64,000 bases of DNA, from positions 992,001-1,056,000 of the forward strand of contig PYIU01000003.1 of the NCBI GenBank assembly GCA_003415625.1. The letters run 5' to 3'. Positions 1 to 12,080 of this stretch are shown piece by piece (positions within the stretch are counted from its first letter, which is position 1; the number at the start of each line of letters is the position of its first letter). The stretch comes from Aquanectria penicillioides (lineage: Eukaryota > Ascomycota > Sordariomycetes > Hypocreales > Nectriaceae). A model generated the notes under the pieces. The model ran no database searches and had not been told where the DNA came from. It saw only the letters and a list, made by a program, of their open reading frames with translations. Position numbers and translations under genes: made by a program.

Positions 1-623
1 GTGGCCATTTGAGCATTCCGGTTCTCCGCCAGCTTGTTCCTGAGAAGGTTTCGGAACTCAGCACGCTGGGGTCGGACTTCCTTTTGGATATATTGAAGGA
101 ACTGGCCCTCAGTCATCCTAGCCAGCCAAGGTCCCTTGAACTTCCATCGCTTGTCGTTGTCCTTGTCTTCGCTGATCTTGGTGAAGTCCATGTCCTCTTC
201 GAATACTGACTTGCGCCAGGTGTCGGATCGTCCCATTCGTGTTCCACGTTCATTGGGCTTAGGAATAGACATGGCGACCCTAAGCTCTTGGAACTTCTCG
301 AGCGACAGAGTGTGGTCGGCGGCGGATGCGAAGTCGGTGATGTTCTCAATGGAATCAACCTGCTTAACCCGGATCAATGGAGTCGAGGTCGTCATTGTCG
401 ACTTGAGAGGGAAAGGTCGCTTGAATCCCCAGTCGCCCTTCTCGCGAGAGGAGAGGGGGGAGGCAACGGATTGGAACTGGGGATATTGTCGTGTCATGGT
501 TGGGGACTTGTGGTTGCCGACGTGGAGGTTCGTGGACGGCGGCTCGGGAAGGCGTTGGGGAAGTGAGAACATGCGAGATGATCTCAGCAGAGCCGCTCCG
601 GGCGACACGGTTCGGCCCCCCAT
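1..623 (-). CDS. MRP51: Mitochondrial small-subunit ribosomal protein MRP51 family (3' end outside window)
   Basis: The reading frame starts at an ATG at 621-623 on the minus strand and runs off the left edge, giving 207 codons without a stop or intron. The N-terminus has MFSLP, then PLSSREKGDWGFKRP and a PLIRV block, followed by DFASAADHT. These are the hallmarks of the fungal Mrp51/bS1m family, a component of the mitoribosomal small subunit needed for translation of mitochondrial mRNAs. A basic, Ser/Arg-rich leader (RTVSPGAALLRSSR) precedes it and fits a mitochondrial targeting segment. The internal ATGs at 571-573, 495-497 and 393-395 would remove conserved residues, so the outermost ATG is preferred. 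It is divergent from the queuine transglycosylase gene with about 360 bp between starts. Family assignment is from recognised motifs. The C-terminal part cannot be judged. Confidence 0.82.
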   Translation of the reverse strand, partial: MGGRTVSPGAALLRSSRMFSLPQRLPEPPSTNLHVGNHKSPTMTRQYPQFQSVASPLSSREKGDWGFKRPFPLKSTMTTSTPLIRVKQVDSIENITDFASAADHTLSLEKFQELRVAMSIPKPNERGTRMGRSDTWRKSVFEEDMDFTKISEDKDNDKRWKFKGPWLARMTEGQFLQYIQKEVRPQRAEFRNLLRNKLAENRNAQMA

Positions 624-982
624 AGCAACGTTGAGAGCTGTTGGCAAGCTCAATTGGCTGTATAACGTCGTGATGTACGATAGTCTGCTTGTTGCAAGAC
701 GAGGAAAATTCGCTATGGGAAGCTTGGGCGGGATCTGCCGGTGATGACCCGGGTGGGCCTCATTGGCCTCATTGGCTCAAGCACTGCGTGGTTGGACACC
801 TGGGGCAAGTGGCAGCGATCAGGGCCCACTAAAGTTGGTGACATTTCCATGGCCTTGAGGCTGGCTTCTGAATGAAGGACCTGCTCCAACGACCAACTCG
901 GCTTGGGTTTGAACAGATACCGACAAGGCGTGGTGGTTTTACTTTATCTGCCAGATAGTGGGAAATGCAAGCTGTTAAAAGG
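624..982. promoter_or_regulatory. Divergent intergenic region MRP51 / tRNA-guanine transglycosylase
   Basis: This 359-bp gap separates two divergent starts and must hold both promoters. I see no open frame with coding character, and no motif I can name with confidence. Confidence 0.6.
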
Positions 983-2374
983 ATGGCGTCCACATCAAAC
1001 GTATACTCGGCTCCGGCTCTGACGTTTGAGCTAGTTGCACGCTGCTCTGTGAGTCCTCTCGACTTGTGTGTATCTTTCTCGATGCCATGACTCTTTTCAA
1101 TATTTTTGTTGTCCTCATCACGTACAAATCTGACATATCCTACTCCAAGGTAGACAACTAGGGCGCGTGCCTCTATCTTGACTCTGCCTCATGGGCCGGT
1201 CCAACTGCCCATGTTCATGCCCGTCGCTACCCAAGCATCGCTGAAAGGCCTTACTCCTGAGCAACTTGAAGAGACTGGCTGTCGGTTGTGTCTGAACAAC
1301 ACTTATCACCTTGGTCTAAAACCCGGACAAGAGGTCTTGGACGCTATCGGTGGAGCACATAAACTTCAAGGGTGGGATCACAACATTTTGACTGACAGCG
1401 GAGGGTAAGTAAATTCTCTGTCCGATGAGGTGCCGGGTTGCCTAACTTATGTTGCCAGTTTCCAAATGGTCAGTCTCCTCAAGCTTGCAACTATCACTGA
1501 GGAAGGCGTTAAGTTCCTAAGCCCTCATGATGGCTCACCTATGCTACTCACCCCCGAGCATTCCATGTCATTACAGAACAGCATCGGCAGCGACATTATG
1601 ATGCAGCTTGACGACGTTCTGGTCACAACATCGCCAGATAAGGCCCGTATGCGCGAGGCCATGGAGCGCAGTGTTCGTTGGCTTGACAGATGTATCGTGG
1701 CCCACAAGAACCCTAACAGCCAGAACCTCTTTTGCATCATCCAGGGTGGTTTGGACCTGGACATGCGCCGGGAGTGTGTCAGAGAGATGGTGGCCCGCGA
1801 CACTCCGGGAATTGCCATCGGCGGGCTGAGCGGAGGAGAGGCCAAGGTTGACTACTGTCGAGTTGTAGAGGCATGCACAGCCCTCCTACCTGATCTCAAG
1901 CCTCGCTACGTTATGGGGATTGGATATCCCGAAGACCTTGTGGTCAGTGTGGCCCTCGGTGCCGACATGTTCGACTGCGTGTGGCCTACCCGAACCGCAC
2001 GTTTTGGTAACGCAATTACCAAACACGGGATGCTCAACATGCGCAACAAGAAGTTTGCCAGCGACTTCGACATCATTGAAGACGGCTGTGGCTGCATGTG
2101 CTGCAGGTCCAAGGCCGAGGGGGGGATGGCAATAAGCAGGGCGTTCATCCACCACAACGCCAGTAAGGAGACGGTGGCTGCGCACCTTCTCACCATTCAT
2201 AACGTCTGGTACCAGCTCAACTTGATGCGGCAGATCCGCCAAGCCATCATTGAAGATCGGTTCCCGGCATTCGTACGGCAGTTCTTTGACTGGCTGTACC
2301 CCGAACAGACGGAATATCCAGAATGGGCGGTAGGCGCGTTGAAGGGTGTTGGTATAGACTTAACGTCGGAATAG
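983..2374 (+). CDS. Queuine tRNA-ribosyltransferase, catalytic subunit (QTRT1/TGT)
   Basis: Exons 983-1048, 1154-1404 and 1459-2374 give 410 aa. Intron 1 (105 nt) has gtgagt..gtag and intron 2 (54 nt) has gtaagt..ccag. Exon 1 ends in ELVARCS and exon 2 resumes TTRARA, matching the eukaryotic family exactly across the junction. The enzyme swaps guanine-34 for queuine in the wobble position of GUN-anticodon tRNAs. The active-site Asp lies in TDSGGFQM (about D103), the nucleophilic Asp in FDCVWPTRT (about D278), GGLSGGE is present, and the zinc site is C316, C318, C321 and H353. All key residues are intact and the length is normal for QTRT1. Known biology: it acts as a heterodimer with QTRT2, and the substrate base must come from bacteria or diet because eukaryotes do not make it. 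It converges on the GPI-protein gene downstream. Confidence 0.95.
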
Positions 2375-2662
2375 AAGAAAAGAACTAAACGAATTTTCAA
2401 AATAAGGCACAATTCTTGAGGGAAAAGGGCCATTACTTTGATGGCACATTTTTTACTGTGAACTTCTATATACGGGTCGGTCCCCCCCTCATATACCCCA
2501 AAGTTTGACATGTGCATAAGGCCGTGTGTGTCCAAAAAAAAAAAAACCCAAGATTTCATTAAACATCCCGAGCAATCATGAAGCCTGACATAATGTCCGA
2601 GATCATTATTCAAAACGAAGAAATGCTAATTCTCGCATCAACCGAGCTGCACGGCCACCAGC
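2375..2662. other. Convergent intergenic gap
   Basis: This 288-bp stretch lies between two converging stop codons and probably contains both 3' UTRs. It has an A11 run near 2532. No gene is seen. Confidence 0.5.
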
Positions 2663-3849
2663 TTACAGAGCAATGGCAAGAGCAGCGACGGCAGCAAGGA
2701 CGGCGCCGAAGCCAACGCGGACGGAGGTAGCAGAGTTGCCAGCGGCCTTGGTGGTAGCAGTAGAGCTGCTGCCACCACGGACAGTGACGGTAACGGCATC
2801 GGTGGGGTTGGGGGCGTTGGTGGTGGTGGCAGCGGAGCCAGCGGTAGCAGAAGCGCCAGTGCTGGCGGCGGCGGTAGCGTCGCAGACGTCGCTGAAGTGC
2901 TCGCAGTAAGTAGCAAGGGTGGAGGCAACTGTAAGCAAGGTTAGTGAATCAATTGTGATCAAGAGTGTCTCAATCGGAGCGCAGGTAGGGACATACGAGG
3001 GTAGAAGGTCTTGGGCTCGCCAGTCTTGGCCCAGTCGGCGCAAGTGCTAGCATACTTGTCCATGGCATCAGTCCAGACGAGGGAACCAGCAGTGGTTTGG
3101 CAGCTAAAGATATCCGGTTAGCAAATGAGGTCCTCATTGATATCTGCATTATCGGGGTTTTGGGAGTCGGCTTGACGCGAATTGGCATCATTGGCAACTT
3201 ACCAGTAGCAGGAAGCCTGGTCACGGAAGCCCAGGTTGGTGAACCCCTTGATCTTGCTGGTGCAAGAAGCAAAGATGTTCAGCATGGACGTGCAGCCCGT
3301 AGCATAGGTCTGGGTAGGAGCACTGGTGACAGAGGCAGTGGCAGCAGAGTTGGCAACGCTGCCAGAGGAGCCTCGGGCAGTGGCAGAGGCAGAGGTAGCC
3401 TTGGCGCTGGAGCCGGCAGCAGTGGTGGAAGCGGGCACGTTTCCGTTGACACCGCAAGCGCTGTAAAGGACGCTGTAGGCTGGAGAGTCGTAAATGTTAG
3501 TTATGGCGGAGGGGACGTGATTGACGAAAAAGAGGTGCTCACCAGAGAAGGTATCCTTGTAAGTGGTACCGCCCTCGGCAGAGAGGTAAGAGGAGCAGTA
3601 AGAGTACAGAGGGTAAACGGCAGTGGAGGAGACGCTGCAAGCACAGTTGAGGAGCTTAGAGGCATCGGCAGTAGCACCACCAGCCTTGGTCAGGCACTGG
3701 GCGACATAGCTGCCGACGACGGTGCAGGTGCTGTATTCGGGGTCCTTGATGTTGACGGCGCCCAGGTTGATGACCTCGGGGGCGAGGGTGAACTCCTGTG
3801 CGGCAGCAGCGCCGACAGAGACAATGGCGGAGAGGATGGCGGCCTTCAT
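2663..3849 (-). CDS. Secreted cysteine-rich GPI-anchored cell-surface protein, function unknown
   Basis: Minus-strand exons are 3543-3849, 3203-3479, 2997-3103 and 2663-2928, giving 318 aa. Introns are 63, 99 and 68 nt, with gtgagc, gtaagt and gtatgt donors. The start at 3849 yields a clean signal peptide (MKAAILSAIVSVGAAAAQ). About 300 nt encode a Cys-containing domain (CTVV, NCACS, CSSY). A Ser/Ala/Thr-rich linker follows, then a second Cys-rich part (CTSMLN, SCYCCQT, STCADW, YCEHFSDVCD). The protein ends in a Ser/Thr-rich stretch and a hydrophobic tail (VGFGAVLAAVAALAIAL) with no cytoplasmic residues, the usual GPI-attachment signal. It probably sits at the plasma membrane or cell wall. 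I do not recognise a named family. Intron 1 is 63 nt, in frame and stop-free, so its retention would insert 21 residues. Confidence 0.85.
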
Positions 3850-6842
3850 TGTTGTGGATTGAGATTGTCTTCTTCGGAGACGAGGATCGACTGGGGTTGG
3901 TTGGAGCTTGATGTGATGATCTGGAGACAGAACCACAGCAAGGTGAGGAGGATGGAGAGCAAGAAGAACAGAACAGAACAGAGCCCGGGCTTGAGAGCCA
4001 GGCGGACGGGACCAGGATAATATGTCACATCCACAAGGCGAGAAAGGGAAAAGAGCTACTGCAGACGCCTGCTTGAGCTGCTCTGTTTCCTGTGCACGCC
4101 CCCCGGCAAATGGCGCCGGGCCTGGCTCCCATCATTGACGCCCCATGCAGCCATCCACGCCCATTGAGTTCTGTACCATAGTAGGCTGTAGCCGTCTGCC
4201 AGGGTCGGTTCATCGGGCATTCAGTCACCCACGCCGCTAGAAAGCTCAGGGCCGGGGTGCAAGCTAGCCGGCGGCCAAGCACCGCAAGGCAGAGTCGAAA
4301 ACTGAGCCAATGATGGCCGGCTTTTTGGTGCGGCTGAGATGGAGCTAGTCGTATCTCCGTTAACTCAAGTCTAGGTCTCCATCCAGCCCCCCTCCAACCC
4401 GTAGCAACACCATAAACAGTGTGCGGCCTAAACCCAAGCGAGGAGGAAAGATATTGAGAGGATCAGCTCGGGCCAGTGCAGTTTCCCAAAGCGATCGAGG
4501 CAAGTTTTTTTTATTTGATCGCCCTGCTTTGGCACACTGTGGCTCACCTCCCTCTCTAGTCTGTGCCCAAAGAGTTGTTGTAAAGTCATGCATCCGGGCA
4601 GTTAGTGTGGGAGGACAATGGCCACTAGTTAAGACATGCGAGCCACTCCCGCCGAGGCCCTATTAGAGTAACGTGCGCATGGAGTCTCCGTCATTCGCCC
4701 CTGTGCCCCTGTACCGCTTCTTGGCTCTCGGCTTCCCCCCCCCCCCCCCCCCGCAGGCAGGCCCAATGCAGGATGGACGTGTGCAGATACGGCAGCATGC
4801 AAGATGGAGGTGGTGTGTGTTGGTAATTATCTTGCCATTTTTTGACATTTGTTTGGTGCTGTGTGACCACCCTCGATTTTTCTCATCCATCATAGGTATT
4901 AGTTTAAATGATAGTCACTGACGATCCAGCCACTGCGCCAAGCTTCGCGCTCCCCCAGAAAGATGTTTTTGTTTTCGCCAATGCAAAAAATCCACTCACC
5001 TGAAGCCTACGATGTCCCAGAAGGAATGTCTTTCCCCTGTCACAAGATTTGACCGCGGAATCCAGCACGTACTCCCGCTGATCTCCCGCCTTCAATCTCA
5101 AATGCCGCCAAAACACACGGAAAATCACCTGTCATCCCATGTTTCAAACGCTCTACGGCCCTGCCGCATGCCACAACGGCGTGGATGTGAAGCAACGAGG
5201 AAACTGAGCAGCCACATGGCTTCCCAGCAAGCCATTTGGGGGAGAGACGAGGTGAGGCTAGTCGCGCTGCTAGCCGTTTTTGATGGGGCTCGCTCCCTCC
5301 GCTGAGGGTCGGCTCAGCCTTGGCGGGGGATGGCCGTGGCAACAACAAATTAATTCACGCCGTCAACCTCGCCGGGAAACCGTCCCCGCTCCCTGAAAAC
5401 CTCGCTGATGGGAGGCAGGCCAACTCACAAATACAGCCCTGTCCCAAGGAGGGTCGAAACGGTCTCTGAATGACCGCTTGAGTGGATCGCAAGGTTTGTC
5501 AACTAGGCATCGTGGCAGGCTGCCTGGAAAATCGGTTCTCGGCCTCCGGGGGTTGTCAACGGGGAAGTAAGGCCCAGACCCGGCTTTGGCTCTGGCTGGG
5601 GGAAGAATTGGGCGACGATGGAGATGGCCCCTTCCAGCGGGTGGGCTTTGATATCCTAGCTCTGAAAAGGTTGGTGTTCCAGGTCGTCGGACAGCTCGAC
5701 CTAGCCCTGATTCTGAAGGCCGTGATCCTTGTCCATCCTGTGAGTCTGTGACCCATCATTCGCACAGTTGTGCCCTGCGCTTTACATCCATCAACCCAGC
5801 AGTCTAGACGCAGGGTCGATGTGTCGCCATTAGCGGTGCCTTTTGCTTTTCTGTTCTTTTTTCCCTTCCACTCAGACATTGTGCCGCTTCTTATCAACAG
5901 CCGAAGCCCGTCATGGTGTCTGAGTCGTGTGTAAGGGGCCTAAGGGCCGTCATGGTGAGAACGGTCTGTGCGGCAACGCTCTTCCATTTTAGAAAGCATT
6001 CTCGAGGTACAGAGCTTGGACTGTGGACATAGATTGCCTGGTAAGGGAACGAACGGCCCAGTCGGGAGTCGGGACATGGAAGGGAACCAAGACAAAACCA
6101 ACTGGCTGTCCACCAAAATTCTCCAGACCCTCTCAACTGTTGGTCAGCGCCACAGGCTGTCATTGACTTGGGGATCCCTGCGACTTGAGGAGTACCAACG
6201 TCCTCGTTCTCGTTGCTCCAACGCATCATCACATGAAATGCAGGAAGAAAAACAAATACCCGCTCAACAACAACAAGAAGGAAAATGTGACCGTGGGTGA
6301 CGGACTGGCCAATGTCAGTGGTCTCCTAGCGGCGCCCATAAGCCCATAAGGCAGGCTAGCTAGGGTAATTTAAAAAATTAGAGTAGCGGATTAGCTTATG
6401 GTCGTAGGCAGGGTATTGGTGGTATTTTAGGAGGGCCAGTTGGAGCAGCGGTCCGGCAATCTCCCGGTGGGCTCGGAGCAACTTTCACTCCATGACATCT
6501 CGGTAAGTCCCAGTGTTTGTGGCCTCAGGCATCAACACAGACGCACCCTAAATCGACGTCACTCGGTGGTCGTGCGTGCACGTGACACGCCACCCCGACG
6601 CGTCTTGGTCTTGGTCGACGCGATCCAGGGGCAGATGCAAGGAGGGGCGTAAAATTACCGGTACGGTAGTGAACGACGTCACGAATCCTAAACCATCCAA
6701 GGTCGCCAAAAGGCGAAAAAAAAAAAACCCAAAACGAACAAGGGCAGCTCCGGCACCGAATGTGGCTGTAGCCGTGCCTGTGCCTACTCATTGCTTCGAA
6801 AAGACCCGCCGCTTGTCTCATGAGTGTTCATGCCCGCCGCTC
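3850..6842. promoter_or_regulatory. Long divergent intergenic region (GPI protein / HOS3)
   Basis: About 3.0 kb separates the two divergent starts and no convincing gene is present. Short frames on both strands lack ATG-led coding character or conserved motifs. The region contains a C18 tract (4735-4752) and, near 6718, a short A-run inside a frame that continues open upstream of the HOS3 ATG. That extension has no ATG, so it was not used. Confidence 0.55.
4735..4752 (+). repeat. Poly-C tract (C18)
   Basis: Eighteen uninterrupted C residues are present as sequenced. Its length should be treated as uncertain because homopolymers in this window look under-called. Confidence 0.9.
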
Positions 6843-9800
6843 ATGGCATCTCCGTCCCGCAAGCCGTTGCCCCTCCGGCGACAATCGTCAACAAACAACA
6901 TGACGATGAACATGAACGAAGATGACTTGACTCGCTCCCTCAACAAGCTCTCCCTCTCAACCTCTCCCGGGCGTGCTCCGACCTCATCCCACCTCTCCGA
7001 GCCCACCACTCCATTCCGAAATACCACCCGCCGGGCATCTCACTCCCCACGGCTCCCCTCCCGCAGCCCCTCCAATGGACGAGACTCCCGATCCGCGACA
7101 CCGACCCTGCTCCGCAAGGCGTCCATGAACTCGCTGCGCTCGTCAAACGGTGTCGGGTCGGGTCCGACCCCGACTCGCCGGGCGAGCGCAGCGAACATCA
7201 TGTCGCCCACTCCCAAGTTGTCGTCGCCTCTGACCACACCACCCGTGCCCGAGAAGCCTCGTCCAACTGCTGCCTCCATTGCCAAGGACTTCTTCACGGC
7301 CGAGCTGGAAGCACACCATGGGTCCGTTGCCACCCGTCAGACTGGCACCATCGTCATCCTACACGACTCTGTTTATGGCCACCGATTCTCTCGACCGCGC
7401 ACCTCCCGGGCCGCCCTCAGCACTATTGTTGAACGTCCTGAGCGCGTCAAGGCCGCCGTGCTTGGTGTCTCGACGGCATATGTGCGTCTCGGAGGACGTC
7501 ACTGCGAGGGCACACACCCCATCCACCCAAGACTTGATGCCCACGACCTTCCAACCATTCCCTTTCGAATTCAAAAGACGACCCGAAAGCTCTCGCTCTT
7601 ATCACAGGCCGTAGCCAATGTCCACGGAGCCAAGTGGATGGAGGAACTCAAGATGATGTGCGATGCGGCCGAGTCCAAGCTGGCCATGGGAGGAAAGGAA
7701 CTTCAGAGACCAGAGATGAACAGGGGAACGAGTGCGCCCCCTCCCAAGTTCCATGAAGGAGACCTCTATCTCTGTGCAGAATCACTTGATGCTATGGAAG
7801 GTGCCCTTGGTGCGGTGTGTGAGGCTATCGATACCGTCTTTGGCCCTGGCCCGCAAAGAGCATTTGTTGCTGTGCGACCACCAGGACATCATTGCTCTGC
7901 CTCATATCCTTCGGGATTCTGTTGGGTGAACAATGTGCATGTCGGCATCATGCACGCTGTCCTCGATCACGGGCTCACCCATGCTGCCATCATTGACTTT
8001 GACCTACATCATGGCGATGGATCTCAAGCCATCGCCTGGGAACACAACACTCGAGCAACAACCTCCACAAAGAACGCTGCTGCTTGGAAGAAGTCATCGA
8101 TTGGCTACTTCAGCTTGCACGATATCAACTCTTACCCGTGCGAACAGGGCGATGAGGAAAAGGTTAGGAGCGCCAGTATCTGCATCGACAACGCGCATGG
8201 GCAGACTGTGTGGAACGTCCACCTCCAGTCATGGAAAACGGAGACGGAATTTTGGCAGCTCTACGAGTCCAAGTACAGGGTTCTCTTGGACAAGGTCCGA
8301 AACTATCTCCACAACCAAGCAGAGCGACTGCAGGAGTTAAACTTGCCGCCAAAGGCAGCCATATTCTTCTCTGCCGGGTTCGATGCCAGCGAGTGGGAAA
8401 GCGCGGAATGCAACGACATCAGGTGAACGTTCCAACCGAGTTTTACGCTCGCATCGCTCAAGACGTCATTAAACTCGCGGCCGAGGAGGGTCTACACGTT
8501 GAGGGCCGAATCATCAGTGTGATGGAAGGCGGATATAGCGACAGGGCATTGTTTTCGGGCGTCTTCAGTCACCTAAGTGGTCTTGCTGGTGATCAAACTG
8601 CTGATCACCTTCCCCATGCGACCGGGGTCTTGGGTATGAGATGGGCCAGAAGATTGGGGTTGTTCCTGAGCAGGAAGAACCCGAGATCCCGTTGCAACGG
8701 CCATCGCTGGATTCTGTCCACAGCTACGATCCTTCTTGGTGGGCTAGCCCAAGACTCGAAGAACTAGAGAGTCTCACAGTTGATCACCCAGCACCTCCAA
8801 GAAAAGCGAGCATCAGCTCTCCCACTTACTTTTCGCCGACTCATGCCTCTTCCGCCAAGGTGGTCGACCCGATCCGCGTGCGGCGCAGTCTCTCAAATCT
8901 CTCGGGAACAGCGTCAAGACCACACTCACCACCCCCTCCTGAGGTCCCTTGGGCTGTAGCCGCTCATGAACTGAGCAAGCTCCTGATTCCTTCAGATCGT
9001 CAGACAGATAGTTGCAAACCCGAGGATCTAAATGCAGAGGCAAGTCGGGCTAGGCGGGATCGCCAGTCAATACTCATGGGCATACCTCCTGCTCCTCAGG
9101 CTCCGGCTGCTTCACGGCCCACGTCTCGAATGGCCCTGCGTGAAAGGAGAGCCAAGCCGGCTCCTCCTCCTGTAGAGCCGAGCAAGGACAGAGCTGCTAC
9201 CAAAGGCCGAAGGAAGACGGTCGCGTCTCTACCTTCAGACAAACCCGTCGATAATGCCAACAACCAACCAGCCAAGAGAACTGGCAGACGTCTTAGTGAG
9301 ACGCCCGCCGCACTCAGCTCACACCATGCAACCTCGCATCCAATTGTCAGTGTCCCAAGTGTCCCAGAGGCTTCCCCAAGCGCCGTTGCTCTTTCGTCAG
9401 CCAATACCCGCGTCCCTCTGGGGGGGCCCTGACAGTGAAGAAGTCGAGACCGCCCACGACGATCAAGAAGGAGGCCGTCCCGAAGGCACCTCGTGGCACC
9501 AAAAAGACAACGAGTGCAGTTAGCGGTTCAAAGCCGTCGACAACAACGTCAGCCCAAAAGGGCAAGTCCCCAGGCAAGTCTCCGGGCAGACCTGGGCAGT
9601 CTGATAAAGCAGGCGATGACATAGACAAGATCACCTCAGGCATGAAGAAGATCCGAATCAACCTCATCACGCAATCTCAGAAAGAAGCAAAAGAACGAGC
9701 GCGACTCGAGGCCGAGAAGGCGTCCTCTTCTCACAATTCTGCCTCTGTTTCTGCCGCTAGCTCGGCACCCGTTACTCCAGCTGCTTTGGAAGAGGAGAAG

Positions 9801-10328
9801 CAGCCTCCACCTCGGATGATTCCACAACCGTCGCTCACACCCAGCCCTGAACCCTCCATCGCACACCTCGATGCAGGCGACATCTCTCCCAGACAGACAG
9901 TGCCTCCCGATCCTCGTGTCCCAACACCTCCCACCACCATCTCCTCAAGCGGGCTCTCCACGCCGTTCCAGGACCAAGACCCCTTCAGCATGCCGGATAC
10001 TCAACAGATGATTATCACTTCTAGTTCTCCGGCAGTTCCCTCCGTCGCCATCCAGTCTGGCGGAGACGCAGATGTCTTCATCCCCTATCAGCCCGAGGGC
10101 CCTGCGCCTGTCGCGCTCACTCAACATGAGCCCCTGAAATGGCTCCCGCCCAACGCTCCCACCCCGTTTGGCAACACGCCTGCCGCGACGCCCAGTCCCG
10201 TCAAGAAGCAGCACAATCTCTTCCACTACACGGCTGGAATTCCCTTTGCGCCCCGTCCTCAGGAGCCGGCTCCTGCTGCAGACGCTGCGAAGTTGGAGCC
10301 AAAGCACGATGCTACCTCGGCAGAGTAG
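6843..10328 (+). CDS. HOS3: HOS3-type histone deacetylase (three apparent single-base deletions)
   Basis: This is a zinc-dependent lysine deacetylase of the fungal Hos3 class, about 1,162 aa if the frame is restored, without introns. The first in-frame ATG is at 6843. Residues 1-150 are Ser/Pro/Arg-rich and low-complexity. The deacetylase domain spans roughly residues 165-620, with RPPGHH (H349, H350), DFDLHHGDG (D385, D387, H389) and SAGFDAS (D514). The long tail is basic and Ser/Pro-rich, as is usual for filamentous-fungal Hos3. The frame breaks at three places. At 8405-8406 the Hos3 motif should read ESAGMQRH. At 8624-8634 LGYEMGQ is expected. At the G7 run 9420-9426, TGA follows at 9430. 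Each is repaired by one extra G. Either the assembly dropped bases or the gene is a recent pseudogene, and the same defect in essential neighbours favours the former. It converges on HIS2. Confidence 0.92.
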
Positions 10329-10807
10329 TCTCCCACCTCTCCGCAGAAGTGAGACGAGTATTTCAAATTCTTGAGATCGCTTGCTACACACATTCACACA
10401 AGGAATATAAAGGATACTCAGATTTCTGGTGCGTCTTTTGGAGTCTGGAATCAAGGGAATCTCGTCCTCTGGAGTCATAATTCTGTTGTAAAATCTTGTG
10501 GGCGTTTGCTTTCTCGACTTGGTCCCTTCCCCCTAACCCAACCATCCCAATTTGCTTTCAGGAGTATGCCATCATCTGTTACATAGATGTAGGGTCAACT
10601 CTGTCGCATGATACCCTTTCCCTTGTTTCTTGCAAATCGAACAAATCCTTTCTTGTCCCACCTGCTCTAGCCACCTATAGGTTGTATGTGTTCTAATCGA
10701 GGTTTTTTTTTTTCATCTTTTATATTAGATATATATCTTTGCCTCTTTGTCTAGTTCCCTCGTCTCAAGTTCATCTCACTTGGTCCCATCCTTCTTGTGC
10801 AGTCAGT
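10329..10807. other. Convergent intergenic gap HOS3 / HIS2
   Basis: This 479-bp stretch between converging stops holds T-rich and AT-rich sequence (around 10704-10740), compatible with 3' UTRs and polyadenylation signals. No gene is seen. Confidence 0.5.
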
Positions 10808-12049
10808 CTATTGCTTGAAATTCTGACGGAACGCGGCGAGAGGCACGCCGACCTCCTCGACTGTGGCTCTGTTGTTGCTCTCAAGGCCCGGGTGAGGCCT
10901 GCGCTGGAGAGTCCACACGTCCTTGACGCCGAGGCTCTCGAGATACATGACGGTGCGCGCGTAGTTGGTCGCAACCTGGGCGATGCCGTGGCTATCGTCG
11001 GAGAAAGTGAACTTGCCGCCCATCTTGAGCCATTCCTAAAGGCGCGTTTGGTTAACTCTCGGGCTTCAGCAAGGAGTCCCAAGAAAAAAAGAATACTTAC
11101 CTCGGCGATGACGCGCCCCGGGTACGGCTCCGCGAGGCCCTTGCGGAGCGCGGAGCTGTTGCACTCCAGCCAGCCGCCCTGCTCGGCCACGAGCTTGAGG
11201 TTCCTGACGATGCGCTCCCAGACGCCCTTCCACTGGCGCACATCGCGCTCAGGCTCGTCGCTGAGCAGGCGGATAAGGTCAAAGTGGCCAACGACGCGGG
11301 GCTTCAGGTGCTGCAGCATCTGGTGCTGCAGGTCGTAGTAGTCCTCGTACAGGCGCTCCTCGGTGCCGGGGGCGTCGGAGCCGGCGCCGCTGGCGTCGCG
11401 GGCGCGGGCGTACATGGGCTTGTCGAAGTCGATGGGGATGCTGTGGACGTGGTGCACGGAGCCGATGAAGTAGTCGATGATGGGGTGCTCGGCCAGCTTG
11501 AGCACCAGGGGCCCGAACGACGGCCGGATGAACTCGGCCTCGAACCCGATGAGGATGTGAATCTTGGAAGCGTAGGCGCGCTGGAGCCGCTGTGCTTCGA
11601 CGAGATAGGCCTCATGGCGAGAGGGCAGGACGGCGAGTGAGGCTTTGGGATCATCGAGCTGTAAGAGGAGAGGGGGAAGTGTGAGAATTGGAGTTTATGA
11701 GAGAGCTAGTTCAATGTTGGGTAGGATGTGCATATATGTGTGTGTATACATGTGAGTGAGTGCGTATGTTTGAGATGTGATGTGACATGTACATTTGTAC
11801 GGATTGCGGTTGATTGGGATGTGTAACGAATAAAACCGCAATGTTGCACCGGTCGTTTAAGACAAAGCGATATGAGGCTCAACTCACCTCTTCAGGATAC
11901 AGATCCCGCTCTTCGTAGCGAGGCATGTGTTCAGTGAGGCCAATTGTCTTGTAACCAATGGAGATGGCATGCTTGATGATGTCCTCGAGCTGGTCCTTTG
12001 CATGGCCCGGGCAGAACTGCCCGGAATGGGAGTGCATCGTAAACGCCAT
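10808..12049 (-). CDS. HIS2: Histidinol-phosphatase, PHP superfamily (HisK type)
   Basis: Exons 11888-12049, 11101-11658 and 10808-11035 give 315 aa. Introns are 229 nt (gtgagt donor) and 65 nt (gtaagt donor), both in phase 0. The enzyme hydrolyses L-histidinol phosphate to histidinol, the penultimate step of histidine biosynthesis in the cytosol. PHP-type metal ligands are visible: the N-terminal MHSHSGQF pair (H6, H8), TEHMPR, the GFEAEF block, GSVHHVHSIPIDFD, GHFDLIRL and near the C-terminus FSDDSHG. The length matches fungal and Bacillus-type HisK enzymes. The first intron contains GT-rich low-complexity sequence. The start ATG lies just downstream of a (GT)14 tract at 12081-12108, which would be in or next to the 5' leader. 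Confidence 0.93.
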
Positions 12050-12078
12050 GACTGATATTGATGATTGATATAATATTC

Positions 12079-12080
<2 letters not shown>

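Noticed and set aside
3097..4020. 307-codon Gly/Ser-rich plus-strand frame opposite the GPI protein
   Set aside because: It is the antisense of the Ala/Ser/Thr-rich coding exons. Splice sites and signal sequences support the minus strand.
8427..8460. Intron as explanation of the HOS3 frame change near 8,405
   Set aside because: There is no GT-AG pair of usable length, and the conserved residues are contiguous, so one missing base fits better.
8590..8641. GT-AG intron (gtgatc..atgag) as explanation of the second HOS3 break
   Set aside because: The donor is poor, the resulting phase is wrong for the MGQKIG frame, and conserved sequence runs up to the break.
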